From Flavobacterium fluvii (GTDB taxonomy: Bacteria; Bacteroidota; Bacteroidia; Flavobacteriales; Flavobacteriaceae): a stretch of DNA of 64,000 nt. Positions 51,862-60,670 of this stretch are shown piece by piece. The position numbers and the translations under genes were made by a program. Position 1 is the stretch's first letter, and every line of letters begins with the position of its first letter. Under the pieces are notes generated by a model. That model had not been told where the DNA came from and made no database searches. It worked only from the letters and a program-made list of their open reading frames with translations. The stretch is from the NCBI RefSeq assembly GCF_900129545.1, contig NZ_FQWB01000007.1, forward strand, positions 1 to 64,000, read 5' to 3'.

Positions 51862-52113
51862 TTAAACTTTCTGTTTGAGTTTGTTTTCAATTAAGTCGTA
51901 AAAACTTTGAAAAGAATCAATTCCAACGAAATCTATTTCAACTAATTTCACGCCAAAATTTGATTCAATAGAAACTACCAAATCAACATAATCCAAACTA
52001 TCTAATCCTAAAGTGTCTTTTAAATTAGCTTCAGATTGAATATCATCCCCATCTACTTCGAATTCTTCAATCAAAAATTCTTTTACCTTCTCAATTATTG
52101 CTTCTTTATTCAT
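51862..52113 (-). CDS. acyl carrier protein
   Basis: An 83-residue acidic ACP with phosphopantetheine site Ser39 in LGLDSLDYVDL. It overlaps the FabF-like gene by eight bases and is the second ACP of the cluster; one may serve the polyene and the other the dialkylresorcinol chain. Confidence 0.95.
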   Translation of the reverse strand: MNKEAIIEKVKEFLIEEFEVDGDDIQSEANLKDTLGLDSLDYVDLVVSIESNFGVKLVEIDFVGIDSFQSFYDLIENKLKQKV

Positions 52114-53341
52114 TATTCTTTTTAAACTTTTTAACTACTAATGCAGAATTTGTTCCTCCAAATCCGAAGGAATTCGACAAAAATATATCAATTTTTTTAT
52201 TTAATGTGGTTTTAACCAAATTTAATTTTGCAGCATCTTCATCCGGGTTTTCCAGATTAATGTTTGGAGCAATAAAATCGTTTTGCATCATCAGAATAGA
52301 ATAGATGACTTCGCTTGCGCCAGCCATCCAACATTCGTGTCCAGTCATTGATTTTGTTGAACTTACATAAGGATTGCTTTCGCCAAAAACTTCAAAAATG
52401 GCTTTGGCTTCATTGCCGTCACCCACTGGAGTCGAAGTCGCGTGCGCATTTATGTAATCGATATCGCTAGATTTTAAATTGGCATCGTCCAATGCTCTTT
52501 GCATGGCTATGGAAGGCCCTTCCACATTGGGAGTCGAAATATGTCCACCGTTGGATGAAAATCCATAACCCACAACTTCGGCAATAATGTTTGCGCCTCT
52601 TTTTATGGCTGATTCGTAGCTTTCCAGAATTAATGTTGCTCCACCTCCACTTGGGATTAATCCGTCACGACTAACGTCAAACGGTCTGGAAGCCTTTGTA
52701 GGCTCTTCTTCTCTAGGAGAAAAAACACCCAAACCATCAAAGCTGCACATCGCATATTTGTTGATTTCTTGTGCTCCTCCACAAATTATCATTTCCTGAA
52801 AACCGCTTTTAATCAAAAAATAAGCCAGACCTATTGAATGTGAACCGCTGGCACAGGCAGCACTAATGGTAAGATTGATTCCTCTTAACTTAAAAATCGT
52901 TGAAAGATTCATCGTTACAGTAGAATTCATCGATTTGAAAATAGCGCCGGAACCTATTAAAGCCGTGTCTGTTTTTTCTCGAATAATATCAGTGGCTTCA
53001 ATAATGGCTTTTGAAACGCTGTCATTGCCATACATGATTCCAACCTCGTTTTCATCAAAAAAAGCATCGTCAATATTGGCATTTTTCAAGGCTTCTATTG
53101 TTGCCATATAGGCATATTCCGTTTCTTCACCTAGGCTTATTCTTTGTCTCCTGTTCAGTAAATTTTTCAAATCCGGTTTGGGAACCACTCCTGTCAGAGC
53201 GGATTGGAAACCAAATTCTTTTCGTTCAGGATCAAACACAATTCCCGATTTTCCCTGATACAATGAATCTTTTACTTCATCCAGTGACGTTCCAATACAT
53301 GAGTAAATACCCATTCCTGTTATGACAACTCTTTTATTCAT
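52106..53341 (-). CDS. beta-ketoacyl-ACP synthase II (FabF-type) of the cluster
   Basis: A 411-residue condensing enzyme with the whole active site: Cys163 in ISAACASGSHS, His in NAHATSTPVGD, His in MTGHECWMAGASE, and LSNSFGFGGTNSA at the end. It stands with FabG upstream and ACP downstream, so the three likely form the core elongation unit. The Trp after the second His motif (CWMAG) is also seen in aryl polyene synthases. Confidence 0.9.
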   Translation of the reverse strand: MNKRVVITGMGIYSCIGTSLDEVKDSLYQGKSGIVFDPERKEFGFQSALTGVVPKPDLKNLLNRRQRISLGEETEYAYMATIEALKNANIDDAFFDENEVGIMYGNDSVSKAIIEATDIIREKTDTALIGSGAIFKSMNSTVTMNLSTIFKLRGINLTISAACASGSHSIGLAYFLIKSGFQEMIICGGAQEINKYAMCSFDGLGVFSPREEEPTKASRPFDVSRDGLIPSGGGATLILESYESAIKRGANIIAEVVGYGFSSNGGHISTPNVEGPSIAMQRALDDANLKSSDIDYINAHATSTPVGDGNEAKAIFEVFGESNPYVSSTKSMTGHECWMAGASEVIYSILMMQNDFIAPNINLENPDEDAAKLNLVKTTLNKKIDIFLSNSFGFGGTNSALVVKKFKKNNE

Positions 53342-53359
53342 TATCGTTAAAGTAATTTT

Positions 53360-54091
53360 TTAAGAATAAATACCTCCATTTATGTTAATAACTTCGCCAG
53401 TAATGTAACTTGCTTTTTTTGAAACTAGAAAGCTTACCAAGTCGGCCACTTCTTCGGCTTCGCCAAAACGATTCACGGGAATCATTTTTATCAATTCTTT
53501 TTCGTCCAATTCGCTGGTCATGTCGGTCCTGATGAAACCGGGTGCCACTGCGTTTACGGTTATGTTTCGTTTGGCAATCTCTTGTGCCAATGCTTTTGTG
53601 GCGGCAACAACTCCACCTTTTGCGGCAGAATAATTGGTTTGTCCGGCCGTTCCTTTTACTCCCGAAAGAGATACTATGTTTACAATTCGACCGAATTTAT
53701 TGCGCAACATTTTTTGCATAAAAAAGTTGGTCACGTTAAAAAATCCATTCAAGCTGGTATTGATAACGCTAGACCAATCTTCCTGACTCATCCACATGAA
53801 CAGCCCGTCTTTAGTAATTCCAGCATTATTTATAATTGCTTCAACAACTGCTTCAGGATTTGCATCCTGCCATTCAGTCAATACTGATTTCACTTCATCA
53901 AAATTAGTAACGTCAAATTTCAAAATTTCCCCCGTAGCTCCTTTTGCGATTATTTTTTCTAATGTATTTTCGGCTTCTTCTTTGTTGAATTGATAGTTGA
54001 TCAGGATATGATAATCTGTGTCAATTGCCAATTTTTGACAAATTGCACTGCCAATTCCTCTTGAACCACCTGTTACTAATGCACACTTCAT
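53360..54091 (-). CDS. fabG: 3-oxoacyl-ACP reductase (FabG-type SDR)
   Basis: The 243-residue short-chain dehydrogenase has the NADPH site TGGSRGIGSAI (7-17), NNAGI (88-92), catalytic Ser in VSLSG (141-143), Tyr154-x3-Lys158 in YSAAK, and APGFIRTDMT. It reduces 3-ketoacyl-ACP in polyene formation. It starts the KS-ACP block, 16 bases after the WG-repeat gene. Confidence 0.9.
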   Translation of the reverse strand: MKCALVTGGSRGIGSAICQKLAIDTDYHILINYQFNKEEAENTLEKIIAKGATGEILKFDVTNFDEVKSVLTEWQDANPEAVVEAIINNAGITKDGLFMWMSQEDWSSVINTSLNGFFNVTNFFMQKMLRNKFGRIVNIVSLSGVKGTAGQTNYSAAKGGVVAATKALAQEIAKRNITVNAVAPGFIRTDMTSELDEKELIKMIPVNRFGEAEEVADLVSFLVSKKASYITGEVININGGIYS

Positions 54092-54107
54092 ATTTTAACT
54101 TTAATTT

Positions 54108-55223
54108 TTATTTTTGGAAAAGCTCTGCGTTTTCAAACCATTGATTTCCCAACACTTGACCGTCTGGCTTAATAAATCCCCATCCTTTATCGCTTTTTAC
54201 CCTGGCTAAACCATTGATAAAACCTTTTTCATCGCTTCCAAACATTGCCATAATACCCGCATTTGTTGAAATTTCGTATTGCATTGGAATTACCTTAACT
54301 TCAGTTTCATCAATAAAACCCCATTTTGAGTCTTTCACGGGAGCTAATCCATCTTTGCTGAAAATTTCAGCGTCATCATATTTTGGTTCTATGACAAAAT
54401 CTCCTTTTAGATTGATATAACCCCATTTTCCTCCTGAAGCCACTGGTGCCAGATTTTTCACGAATGCTTTTGCTTTGTCAAATTTTGGTTCAACAATCCA
54501 TTTGCCTTCTAAATTTATAAAACCAATTTTATTGTTTTTTCTGGCATAAGTAACATCTTGAACATTAAAATCCCAGATTTTATCTACGCCTTCAACGACA
54601 ATAAATTTTCCATTGTTTACTAATCCGAAAGTCTTTCCTGATTTTGCCCAAGTGGTGTTTTTATAGAAATTACCAACTTCTTCGTATTTTATTTCAACTA
54701 CTACCTTTCCGGTATTGTCGATAATTCCCCAAAAATCACTGTTTTTCACTCTGGCATACCCTTTTTGGAACGATTTAATCACATCATATTTTGGTTCTAA
54801 AACAACTTCCATTTTATTGTTGATTAAACCAACCTTGTCTCCTTGTCTTATGAAAGCAACACCATCCTCAAAATCATAAACCTTGTCTGACGCAGGCGCC
54901 GTGAGTATTTCTCCTTTTGCATTAATGTAGACCCATTTTTTATTTTTTGACACTACACAAATTCCATTGGCGAAATATTTTGCATCGTCAAAAGTAGCTG
55001 GAATAACCCATTCTCCTTTTGCGTCGATAAAACCCCATTTTCCGTTTTCTTCGGCGGCAGCCAATCCTTCAGAAAAATTTTTTGCTGTTTTATATTTGGG
55101 CTGAATGGCAAATTCTCCGCTTTTGGAGATATATCCAAATTTTCCGTCTTTTCTTACCAATGCCAACTCTTGGGCATTCGCAAATTGAGTCAACAAGAAC
55201 AAAAGAAAAACTAGTTTTTTCAT
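54108..55223 (-). CDS. WG-repeat exported protein
   Basis: About 371 residues from ATG 55223, which starts a good signal peptide (KKLVFLLFLLTQFANAQ); the frame extends upstream to 55253 but with an unlikely leader. The mature part is made of about twelve repeats of the WG type (KFGYISKSGEFAIQPKYKTA, KWGFIDAKGEWVIPATFDDA, KWGYINLKGDFVIEPKYDDA). WG repeats form beta-rich binding surfaces of unknown role. Its place between the lyase and FabG genes is unusual for an enzyme cluster; it may be a periplasmic or surface factor for the pigment. Confidence 0.8.
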   Translation of the reverse strand: MKKLVFLLFLLTQFANAQELALVRKDGKFGYISKSGEFAIQPKYKTAKNFSEGLAAAEENGKWGFIDAKGEWVIPATFDDAKYFANGICVVSKNKKWVYINAKGEILTAPASDKVYDFEDGVAFIRQGDKVGLINNKMEVVLEPKYDVIKSFQKGYARVKNSDFWGIIDNTGKVVVEIKYEEVGNFYKNTTWAKSGKTFGLVNNGKFIVVEGVDKIWDFNVQDVTYARKNNKIGFINLEGKWIVEPKFDKAKAFVKNLAPVASGGKWGYINLKGDFVIEPKYDDAEIFSKDGLAPVKDSKWGFIDETEVKVIPMQYEISTNAGIMAMFGSDEKGFINGLARVKSDKGWGFIKPDGQVLGNQWFENAELFQK

Positions 55224-55257
55224 GACAGCACGATTATAATTAGAACAGACCAAAGTA

Positions 55258-56778
55258 CTAATTATTTATCAAATAATCTTTTACTTTTTGTACAAAAGGA
55301 TACATTACCTGATCTTCCTTGAATGTTGGGATAATGGCACGAACATCATCGTACATTTTTTTGGTCACGGACGAAATCTTGCCATTTTGTTCTAAATAGT
55401 CAATCGCCTGAACAATGGTTATCAATTCAATTGCCAAAACTTCGAATGCATTTTCAATCACTTTTGCCGTGATTACGGCCGCATTGGTTCCCATACTTAC
55501 GATGTCTTGATTGTCATTGTTGTTTGGAATACTGTGGACATACATTGGGTTGGACAACATTTGATTTTCGGCCGTGGTTGAAGTCGCCGTAAACTGCACG
55601 CCCTGCATTCCAAAGTTGAATCCCAAAGTTCCCAGATTCACGAACGGAGGCAGAATTTCGTTGATTTTTGAGTTCAACAAATAGTTTAATTGACGTTCGG
55701 AAAGCATTGTCAATTTGGTAATTACAATTTTTAACTTGTCCATTTCCAGTGAAATATAATCTCCGTGGAAATTTCCGCCGTGATACACATGTTGATTTTT
55801 TACGTCAATTATTGGATTGTCGTTTGCCGAGTTAAATTCGTCTTCAAGAATGGAAGACACGTTGTTTATTGTTTCAAGAACTGGTCCCAAAATTTGGGGA
55901 ACACAACGCAAGGAATAATATTCCTGCACTTTTTCCTTGAATATGTCTTCGGTATTTTCACCCGTGTATAAATGGTCTTCCCTTTTTCGAATCAAGGTGC
56001 TGTCGGCAAGATTTTCCCTCATTCTTGCGGCTACTTCTCTTTGTCCTTCATGACGTTTGGTGTTATTCAATTCTTCCGAAAAATGATCGTCAAAAGCTTG
56101 AACAATTTCGTTGATGGCACAAGAAAACTTTAAAGACCAATCCAATAATTTATTGGCATAATGAACATTCACGACACCAATTCCGGTCATTACCGATGTT
56201 CCGTTAATCAAGGCCAAACCTTCCCTGATTTCAACCTCGATGGGTTTCAGGTTTTCCAATTCGAAAACCTCTTTGGTTGATCTTCTTTCGCCTTTGTAAA
56301 AAACTTCTCCTTCACCAATTAATGTTAATGCTAAATGGGCTAACTGCACTAAATCGCCACTGGCTCCAACCCCACCGTGTTCAAAAATCAAGGGCGTAAT
56401 ATCTCTATTGATAAATTCCTTCATTAAATGAATCACTGATGGATGAACTCCTGAATTTCCTAGAGAAAGTGTGTTCAATCTTGCCAAAATAGCCGCTTTC
56501 ACGCAAATTGCATTTAGCGGTTTTCCCGTTCCCGAAGAATGGCTTCTAATTAAATTGTACTGCAATTGAAGCCTGTCTTCGTCTTGAATGCGATACTGTG
56601 CCATTGGTCCAAAACCAGTATTCACGCCATAAATAACTTTGTTCTGGGAGAAATCCTTCAAAAAATTAAAGCTTTCATTTACCCTGTTCAACACAAGATC
56701 GCTAATGGCTATTTTGCCGTTTTCAAAGATTATTGACTCAAACTCTTTGATGCTTAAATATTCTTTTATCGTGTTCAT
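55258..56778 (-). CDS. tyrosine ammonia-lyase (HAL/PAL family)
   Basis: The 506-residue MIO enzyme has the prosthetic-group triad Ala139-Ser140-Gly141 in GGVGASGDLVQL, Tyr50 in VIYGVNTGFG, and the conserved NPIIDV and GNFHGDY segments. The sequence is very close to what I remember of the characterised tyrosine ammonia-lyase of Flavobacterium johnsoniae, including RSHSSGTG at the selectivity site (79-86). It deaminates tyrosine to 4-coumarate, the starter of flexirubin. It is the first gene of the 31-kb operon, with a TACATTTG promoter box at 56859-56866. Confidence 0.9.
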   Translation of the reverse strand: MNTIKEYLSIKEFESIIFENGKIAISDLVLNRVNESFNFLKDFSQNKVIYGVNTGFGPMAQYRIQDEDRLQLQYNLIRSHSSGTGKPLNAICVKAAILARLNTLSLGNSGVHPSVIHLMKEFINRDITPLIFEHGGVGASGDLVQLAHLALTLIGEGEVFYKGERRSTKEVFELENLKPIEVEIREGLALINGTSVMTGIGVVNVHYANKLLDWSLKFSCAINEIVQAFDDHFSEELNNTKRHEGQREVAARMRENLADSTLIRKREDHLYTGENTEDIFKEKVQEYYSLRCVPQILGPVLETINNVSSILEDEFNSANDNPIIDVKNQHVYHGGNFHGDYISLEMDKLKIVITKLTMLSERQLNYLLNSKINEILPPFVNLGTLGFNFGMQGVQFTATSTTAENQMLSNPMYVHSIPNNNDNQDIVSMGTNAAVITAKVIENAFEVLAIELITIVQAIDYLEQNGKISSVTKKMYDDVRAIIPTFKEDQVMYPFVQKVKDYLINN

Positions 56779-56858
56779 TCAACTTTTCGTATTAATTTAT
56801 CTAAAAAACTTAAAAATTAGTTTTTATTTAGAATTTATTGTGGTTAATTTGAAGTGAG

Positions 56859-56866
56859 CAAATGTA
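56859..56866 (-). promoter_or_regulatory. putative -7 box of the flexirubin operon
   Basis: On the minus strand this reads TACATTTG, a full match to TAnnTTTG. A TTG (56893-56895 on the complement) lies 26 bases upstream, somewhat farther than usual for a -33 box. Transcription would start about 70 bases before the lyase start codon. The box lies in the 192-base divergent region shared with the methyltransferase gene. Confidence 0.45.
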
Positions 56867-56970
56867 GGATAATATAGCTTAGAAAAGAACATCAAAACTC
56901 ATTTTTTCCAACTATTCAAATTCAAACAAAACCTGCTAATAAACAACCACTTACAAATATAAAAGCAAAA

Positions 56971-58032
56971 ATGAAAGATTTTGGTTCTGATAAAAAAAAT
57001 GTTGTCCAAGCAAATTTGGATGCACAAAAAATTGCATTTGCGCCCATTATGTTTCAAGCGGCGAAATCTTTACGAAATTTGGGAATTCTGGAATACCTTT
57101 TTCAAAACAATAAAGCAACAATCAATACCATCGCCACCGAATTAAACCTGTCGGTTTATGGTGTAAAAGTATTACTGGAAGCAGGATTAAGTTTAGAAAT
57201 GGTTTATCTAAAAGATGACGAGTTCATCCTGACCAAAACGGGTTATTTCATATTGAGGGATAAAATGACCAATATCAACATGGATTTTACCCAAGACGTG
57301 AATTATCTGGCGATAAATCATCTTGAAGAATCAATCGTAAATGGAAAACCCGAAGGATTAAAGGAACTGGGCGATTGGGATACCGTTTACATAGGTCTTT
57401 CCGAACTACCCGAAAAAATCAAAAAAAGTTGGTTTGACTTTGATCATTTTTACTCCGATTATACTTTTCCAGAAATTATGCCCATATTATTTGGCAATAA
57501 ACCTAAGTCTTTTTTGGATGTAGGCGGCAATACGGGTAAATTTTCCATGCAATGTGCAAATTATGACCCTACGGTAAAAATTACCATTTTGGATTTGCCG
57601 GGACAAGCGGCCGTTGCTCGAAAAAACATTGCCGAGGCAGGTTTTGAAGATAGAATCTCGGCTATTGACACCAATTTATTGGACAATACCATTCCTTTTC
57701 CAAAAGGTTTTGACATCATTTGGATGAGTCAATTTATAGATTGTTTTTCATTGGAAGAAATAAGTGGACTCTTTAAAAGGGCTTATGACGCCATGACAGA
57801 TGATGCCAGTTTTTATATTTTGGAAACCTTTTGGGATTTACAAAAATTTCAAGCTTCTACCTATAGTTTGCATGCAACCTCGTTATATTTTACGGCTGTA
57901 GCCAATGGAAATAGCCAAATGTTTCATTCTGAAGATATTTTGGCTGTTATCGAAAAAGCAGGTTTTGTTGTTGATGAACTTCACGAAATGATAGGAATGA
58001 GCCACACGCTGATTAAATGCAAGAAAAAATAA
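56971..58032 (+). CDS. SAM-dependent methyltransferase (methyltransf_2-like)
   Basis: A 353-residue protein with an N-terminal winged-helix dimerisation part (about 20-110; NTIATELNLSVYGVKVLLEAG) and a Rossmann domain carrying SAM motif FLDVGGNTGKFSMQ (about 185-198) and ITILDLPG. This is the plan of small-molecule O- and C-methyltransferases. It is divergent from the flexirubin operon, next to the lyase. Flexirubins commonly carry a methyl group on the phenol ring, so ring methylation of the tyrosine-derived starter is a likely role. Confidence 0.85.
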   Translation: MKDFGSDKKNVVQANLDAQKIAFAPIMFQAAKSLRNLGILEYLFQNNKATINTIATELNLSVYGVKVLLEAGLSLEMVYLKDDEFILTKTGYFILRDKMTNINMDFTQDVNYLAINHLEESIVNGKPEGLKELGDWDTVYIGLSELPEKIKKSWFDFDHFYSDYTFPEIMPILFGNKPKSFLDVGGNTGKFSMQCANYDPTVKITILDLPGQAAVARKNIAEAGFEDRISAIDTNLLDNTIPFPKGFDIIWMSQFIDCFSLEEISGLFKRAYDAMTDDASFYILETFWDLQKFQASTYSLHATSLYFTAVANGNSQMFHSEDILAVIEKAGFVVDELHEMIGMSHTLIKCKKK

Positions 58033-58047
58033 TTTAAAAATAAAATC

Positions 58048-59310
58048 ATGTTAAAAGAATACGTAGATGTTTTAATAATAGGTGCTGGCCCGTCTGGATG
58101 CGTTTCGGCCTCATATCTACATAAAAAAGGCGTGAAAATAAAAGTAGTCGAAAAGACAAAATTCCCCAGACTTGTTGTTGGTGAAAGCCTGATTCCTCGC
58201 GTCATGGATCATTTTGCCGAAGCTGAATTATTTGAATGTTTGGACGCAATGAATTTTGAAAAAAAATTGGGAGCCCGTTTCATTCGCGGCGAAGAAATTT
58301 GCGTTTTCGATTTTAGCAAAAAATATGGTGAAGGTTGGGATTGGACTTGGCAAGTGCCGAGAGCCGATTTTGACAACACCATGGCGCAAGAAGTAACCAG
58401 AAAAGGAATCGACTTGGAATTTGAATCCGAGGTGATATCTGTTGCTTTCGAAGGAAAAAATTCGACAACGGTTGTCAAAGATATAAACGGAAATTTTAAA
58501 GAAATTCACGCCAAATTCATCATTGATTCCAGTGGCTACGGCAGGGTTCTACCAAGACTCCTGGACTTGGACACGCCCTCAAAATTAGACCCACATTCAT
58601 CAATATTCACACACGTCAAAGACATTAATCGTCCTGAAGGCGAAGAAGGAACGTTGATTTCATTCGATATTCTGGAAACCCAGGTTTGGCTATGGGTTAT
58701 CCCTTTTTCAAACGGAAACACCAGTTTGGGAGTTGTTGGTCCAACAGATTTCGTCAATTCACTCTCCGAGAACAAGGACAATCGAGAAGCCTTAAACAAC
58801 GCCATCAAGTTATCGGATTATTACATCCGCCGATTTGCGGGAGTTGACTTCTTGTTCGAACCCGTAAAATTGGAAAACTACTCCCGTTCGGTAAAACAAA
58901 TGTATGGAGACGGTTTTGCTTTGACAGGCAACAGTTCGGAATTTTTGGATCCCGTTTTTTCTTCGGGAGTTGCTTTTGCCACTGAATCGGGAATGCTTGC
59001 CGCAAAACTATATTTAAAAGAATCACAAGGAATTAGCGTAAATTGGGAAGAAGAATTTACGGGTTACATGAAACGCGGGATTGCCGTTTTCACCACTTAT
59101 GTAAAGGAATGGTACACTGGAAATCTTCAAACCCTGTTTTTCCACCAACCGGAAGATCCTGATGTCAAAAGAAAAATATGCTCCGTTCTTGCCGGTTATG
59201 TTTGGGACGAAACCAATCCATTTGTGAAGAAACACGACAATTTAATCAAAAACATGGCTTATTTAATAGAAATGGAAAGCAATAAAAACCAAAAAAAACC
59301 TAGCAATTAG
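58048..59310 (+). CDS. flavin-dependent halogenase-like oxidoreductase
   Basis: The 420-residue flavoprotein has the FAD motif GAGPSGC (12-18), GES at 45-47, a basic pair Lys72-Lys73 in FEKKLGARF where halogenases have a catalytic Lys, the halogenase motif Trp214-x-Trp216-x-Ile-Pro219 (WLWVIP), and DPVFSSGVAFA. These features fit non-tryptophan flavin halogenases that act on carrier-bound phenols. Chlorinated flexirubins are known, so chlorination of the aryl ring is plausible; a monooxygenase role is the alternative. It lies 15 bases after the methyltransferase gene, and its stop codon is inside the terminator hairpin. Confidence 0.8.
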   Translation: MLKEYVDVLIIGAGPSGCVSASYLHKKGVKIKVVEKTKFPRLVVGESLIPRVMDHFAEAELFECLDAMNFEKKLGARFIRGEEICVFDFSKKYGEGWDWTWQVPRADFDNTMAQEVTRKGIDLEFESEVISVAFEGKNSTTVVKDINGNFKEIHAKFIIDSSGYGRVLPRLLDLDTPSKLDPHSSIFTHVKDINRPEGEEGTLISFDILETQVWLWVIPFSNGNTSLGVVGPTDFVNSLSENKDNREALNNAIKLSDYYIRRFAGVDFLFEPVKLENYSRSVKQMYGDGFALTGNSSEFLDPVFSSGVAFATESGMLAAKLYLKESQGISVNWEEEFTGYMKRGIAVFTTYVKEWYTGNLQTLFFHQPEDPDVKRKICSVLAGYVWDETNPFVKKHDNLIKNMAYLIEMESNKNQKKPSN

Positions 59311-59322
59311 CTAGGTTTTTTT
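59291..59322. terminator. bidirectional terminator overlapping the halogenase stop codon
   Basis: CCTAGC (59299-59304) and GCTAGG (59310-59315) form a stem with an eight-A run before and a seven-T run after. It serves the halogenase gene (TAG stop at 59308-59310) and the convergent gene ending at 59325. Confidence 0.85.
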
Positions 59323-59324
59323 GG

Positions 59325-59918
59325 TTAAACAAATCTTTTCAATTGAATGAGCAAATTTTTGGCCAGTCTTTCATAAGCACCGGCAATTCTATAGCCTTGG
59401 TCAAAATCAAATTGGCCTTGTTCCAATCCAATCGATTTATAAAATTCCAAAGAAACCAAAATATTTTTTGGATTTTCTGTTTCTACAACAGTAATTATTG
59501 CGCTTATTTTTGCTGGTTCTGCTCCTGCAACCACGTTATAACCGGGATAAATCCAAGTCGTTTTTATATTCATGGTGTATTTTGCGTCGATATTTTTTCC
59601 GACTTTTATCTCCCCTTTTTCAAAACGTTTATTGAAATATTCAATGAATTTTGGTTCGTACTTATTTTCCCTGTCTTCATACCAATCTTTTTTGAATTTT
59701 TCGGCAGCACCATCCTTTTCTTTTCTTTTATCCATTTTCTCTTTTAGAAAAGCTTCTTCCGTTTCAAAACCTTGCACGTTCTGGCCTGAATAATCAAAAG
59801 TGACATTGTATAACGCAATCCCTTTGAGGTTTTTGAGATCACCCGACAATACATTATATCGTTGGGCAGACGCAATCGAAACAACAAACAAGAATATTAA
59901 AATTAAAGTTTTTTTCAT
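59325..59918 (-). CDS. exported hypothetical protein, paralogue 1
   Basis: The product is a 197-residue protein with a signal peptide (to SAQ). The mature part has YNVLSGDLKNLKG, a charged helical stretch (FLKEKMDKRKEKDGAAEKFKKDWYEDRENKYEPKFIEYFNKRF), then beta-strands around KTTWIYPGYNVVAGAEPAKI. The same plan, with WIYPG and KFxE/NPKFLE elements, is found in the gene upstream at 60.0-60.6 kb, so the two are diverged duplicates. The family is Bacteroidota-like but of unknown function. Confidence 0.75.
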   Translation of the reverse strand: MKKTLILIFLFVVSIASAQRYNVLSGDLKNLKGIALYNVTFDYSGQNVQGFETEEAFLKEKMDKRKEKDGAAEKFKKDWYEDRENKYEPKFIEYFNKRFEKGEIKVGKNIDAKYTMNIKTTWIYPGYNVVAGAEPAKISAIITVVETENPKNILVSLEFYKSIGLEQGQFDFDQGYRIAGAYERLAKNLLIQLKRFV

Positions 59919-60020
59919 TTTTAATCTTTTAATTTTTATGACGTTACCAATAAAAATAAATTAAAAAACGAAGAAAAACATAGTGAAAACTAAGTTTTTC
60001 TTCGTTTGACAGAAATTTGA

Positions 60021-60629
60021 TTAATATGCTTTTTTCAACAACATTTTTGCCAAGGATTTCGCGGTTTTGGCATATCCTTCACCAATTCTACTTTCATTGC
60101 TATAATTATTTCCCCATTGATCACCCGGAGCATTTTCGCTGGAAATTTCAAGTAAAACATTCGATTTATTGGCTGTTTCAACAAATTTTAAATTGGTGGT
60201 AACTTTTGCTGGCTGCTTCATTATTCCTGCATCCCATCCTGGATAAATCCATACCGTTTCAACTATTAAAGTATATTTTGCCGTTTTTAAATCTTCTTGA
60301 TAATTAACCTCTTTATCATCTTTCAACAAAACAACATTTATTAATTCTAGAAATTTAGGATTCCATATCATTTCTTTACTTGGATTCCATTTCTTTTTCC
60401 ATATATCTCCAACCCCTTTTTTGTCATCATTTAATTCCTTTGTCCTGTCTTCAACATATTGAGCTTCCGTTTTTTTCTCTTTCATCAAAGTCATTTTGCT
60501 ATAGTCAAATTCGACATTAATCTCTTTTTGATCTTTAAGAAACCCAAAATCACCTTTGACAACATTCAAGTCTTGAGACATCATTGTGCAAGAAACAAAC
60601 AATCCTGCAAGCATCATTAATTTTTTCAT
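60021..60629 (-). CDS. exported hypothetical protein, paralogue 2
   Basis: The product is a 202-residue protein with a signal peptide (to about MMSQ). It shares with its downstream paralogue the NVVKGDFGFLK start, the charged central helix (YVEDRTKELNDDKKGVGDIWKKKW), NPKFLELIN and VETVWIYPGWDAGIMKQPAKV, and the final helix AKTAKSLAKMLLKK. The two genes lie about 100 bases apart and follow the BamA-like gene. Function unknown. Confidence 0.75.
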   Translation of the reverse strand: MKKLMMLAGLFVSCTMMSQDLNVVKGDFGFLKDQKEINVEFDYSKMTLMKEKKTEAQYVEDRTKELNDDKKGVGDIWKKKWNPSKEMIWNPKFLELINVVLLKDDKEVNYQEDLKTAKYTLIVETVWIYPGWDAGIMKQPAKVTTNLKFVETANKSNVLLEISSENAPGDQWGNNYSNESRIGEGYAKTAKSLAKMLLKKAY

Positions 60630-60670
60630 TTTTTAAATTTTCAATTTAGTTATTATATTTATAAATTAAG

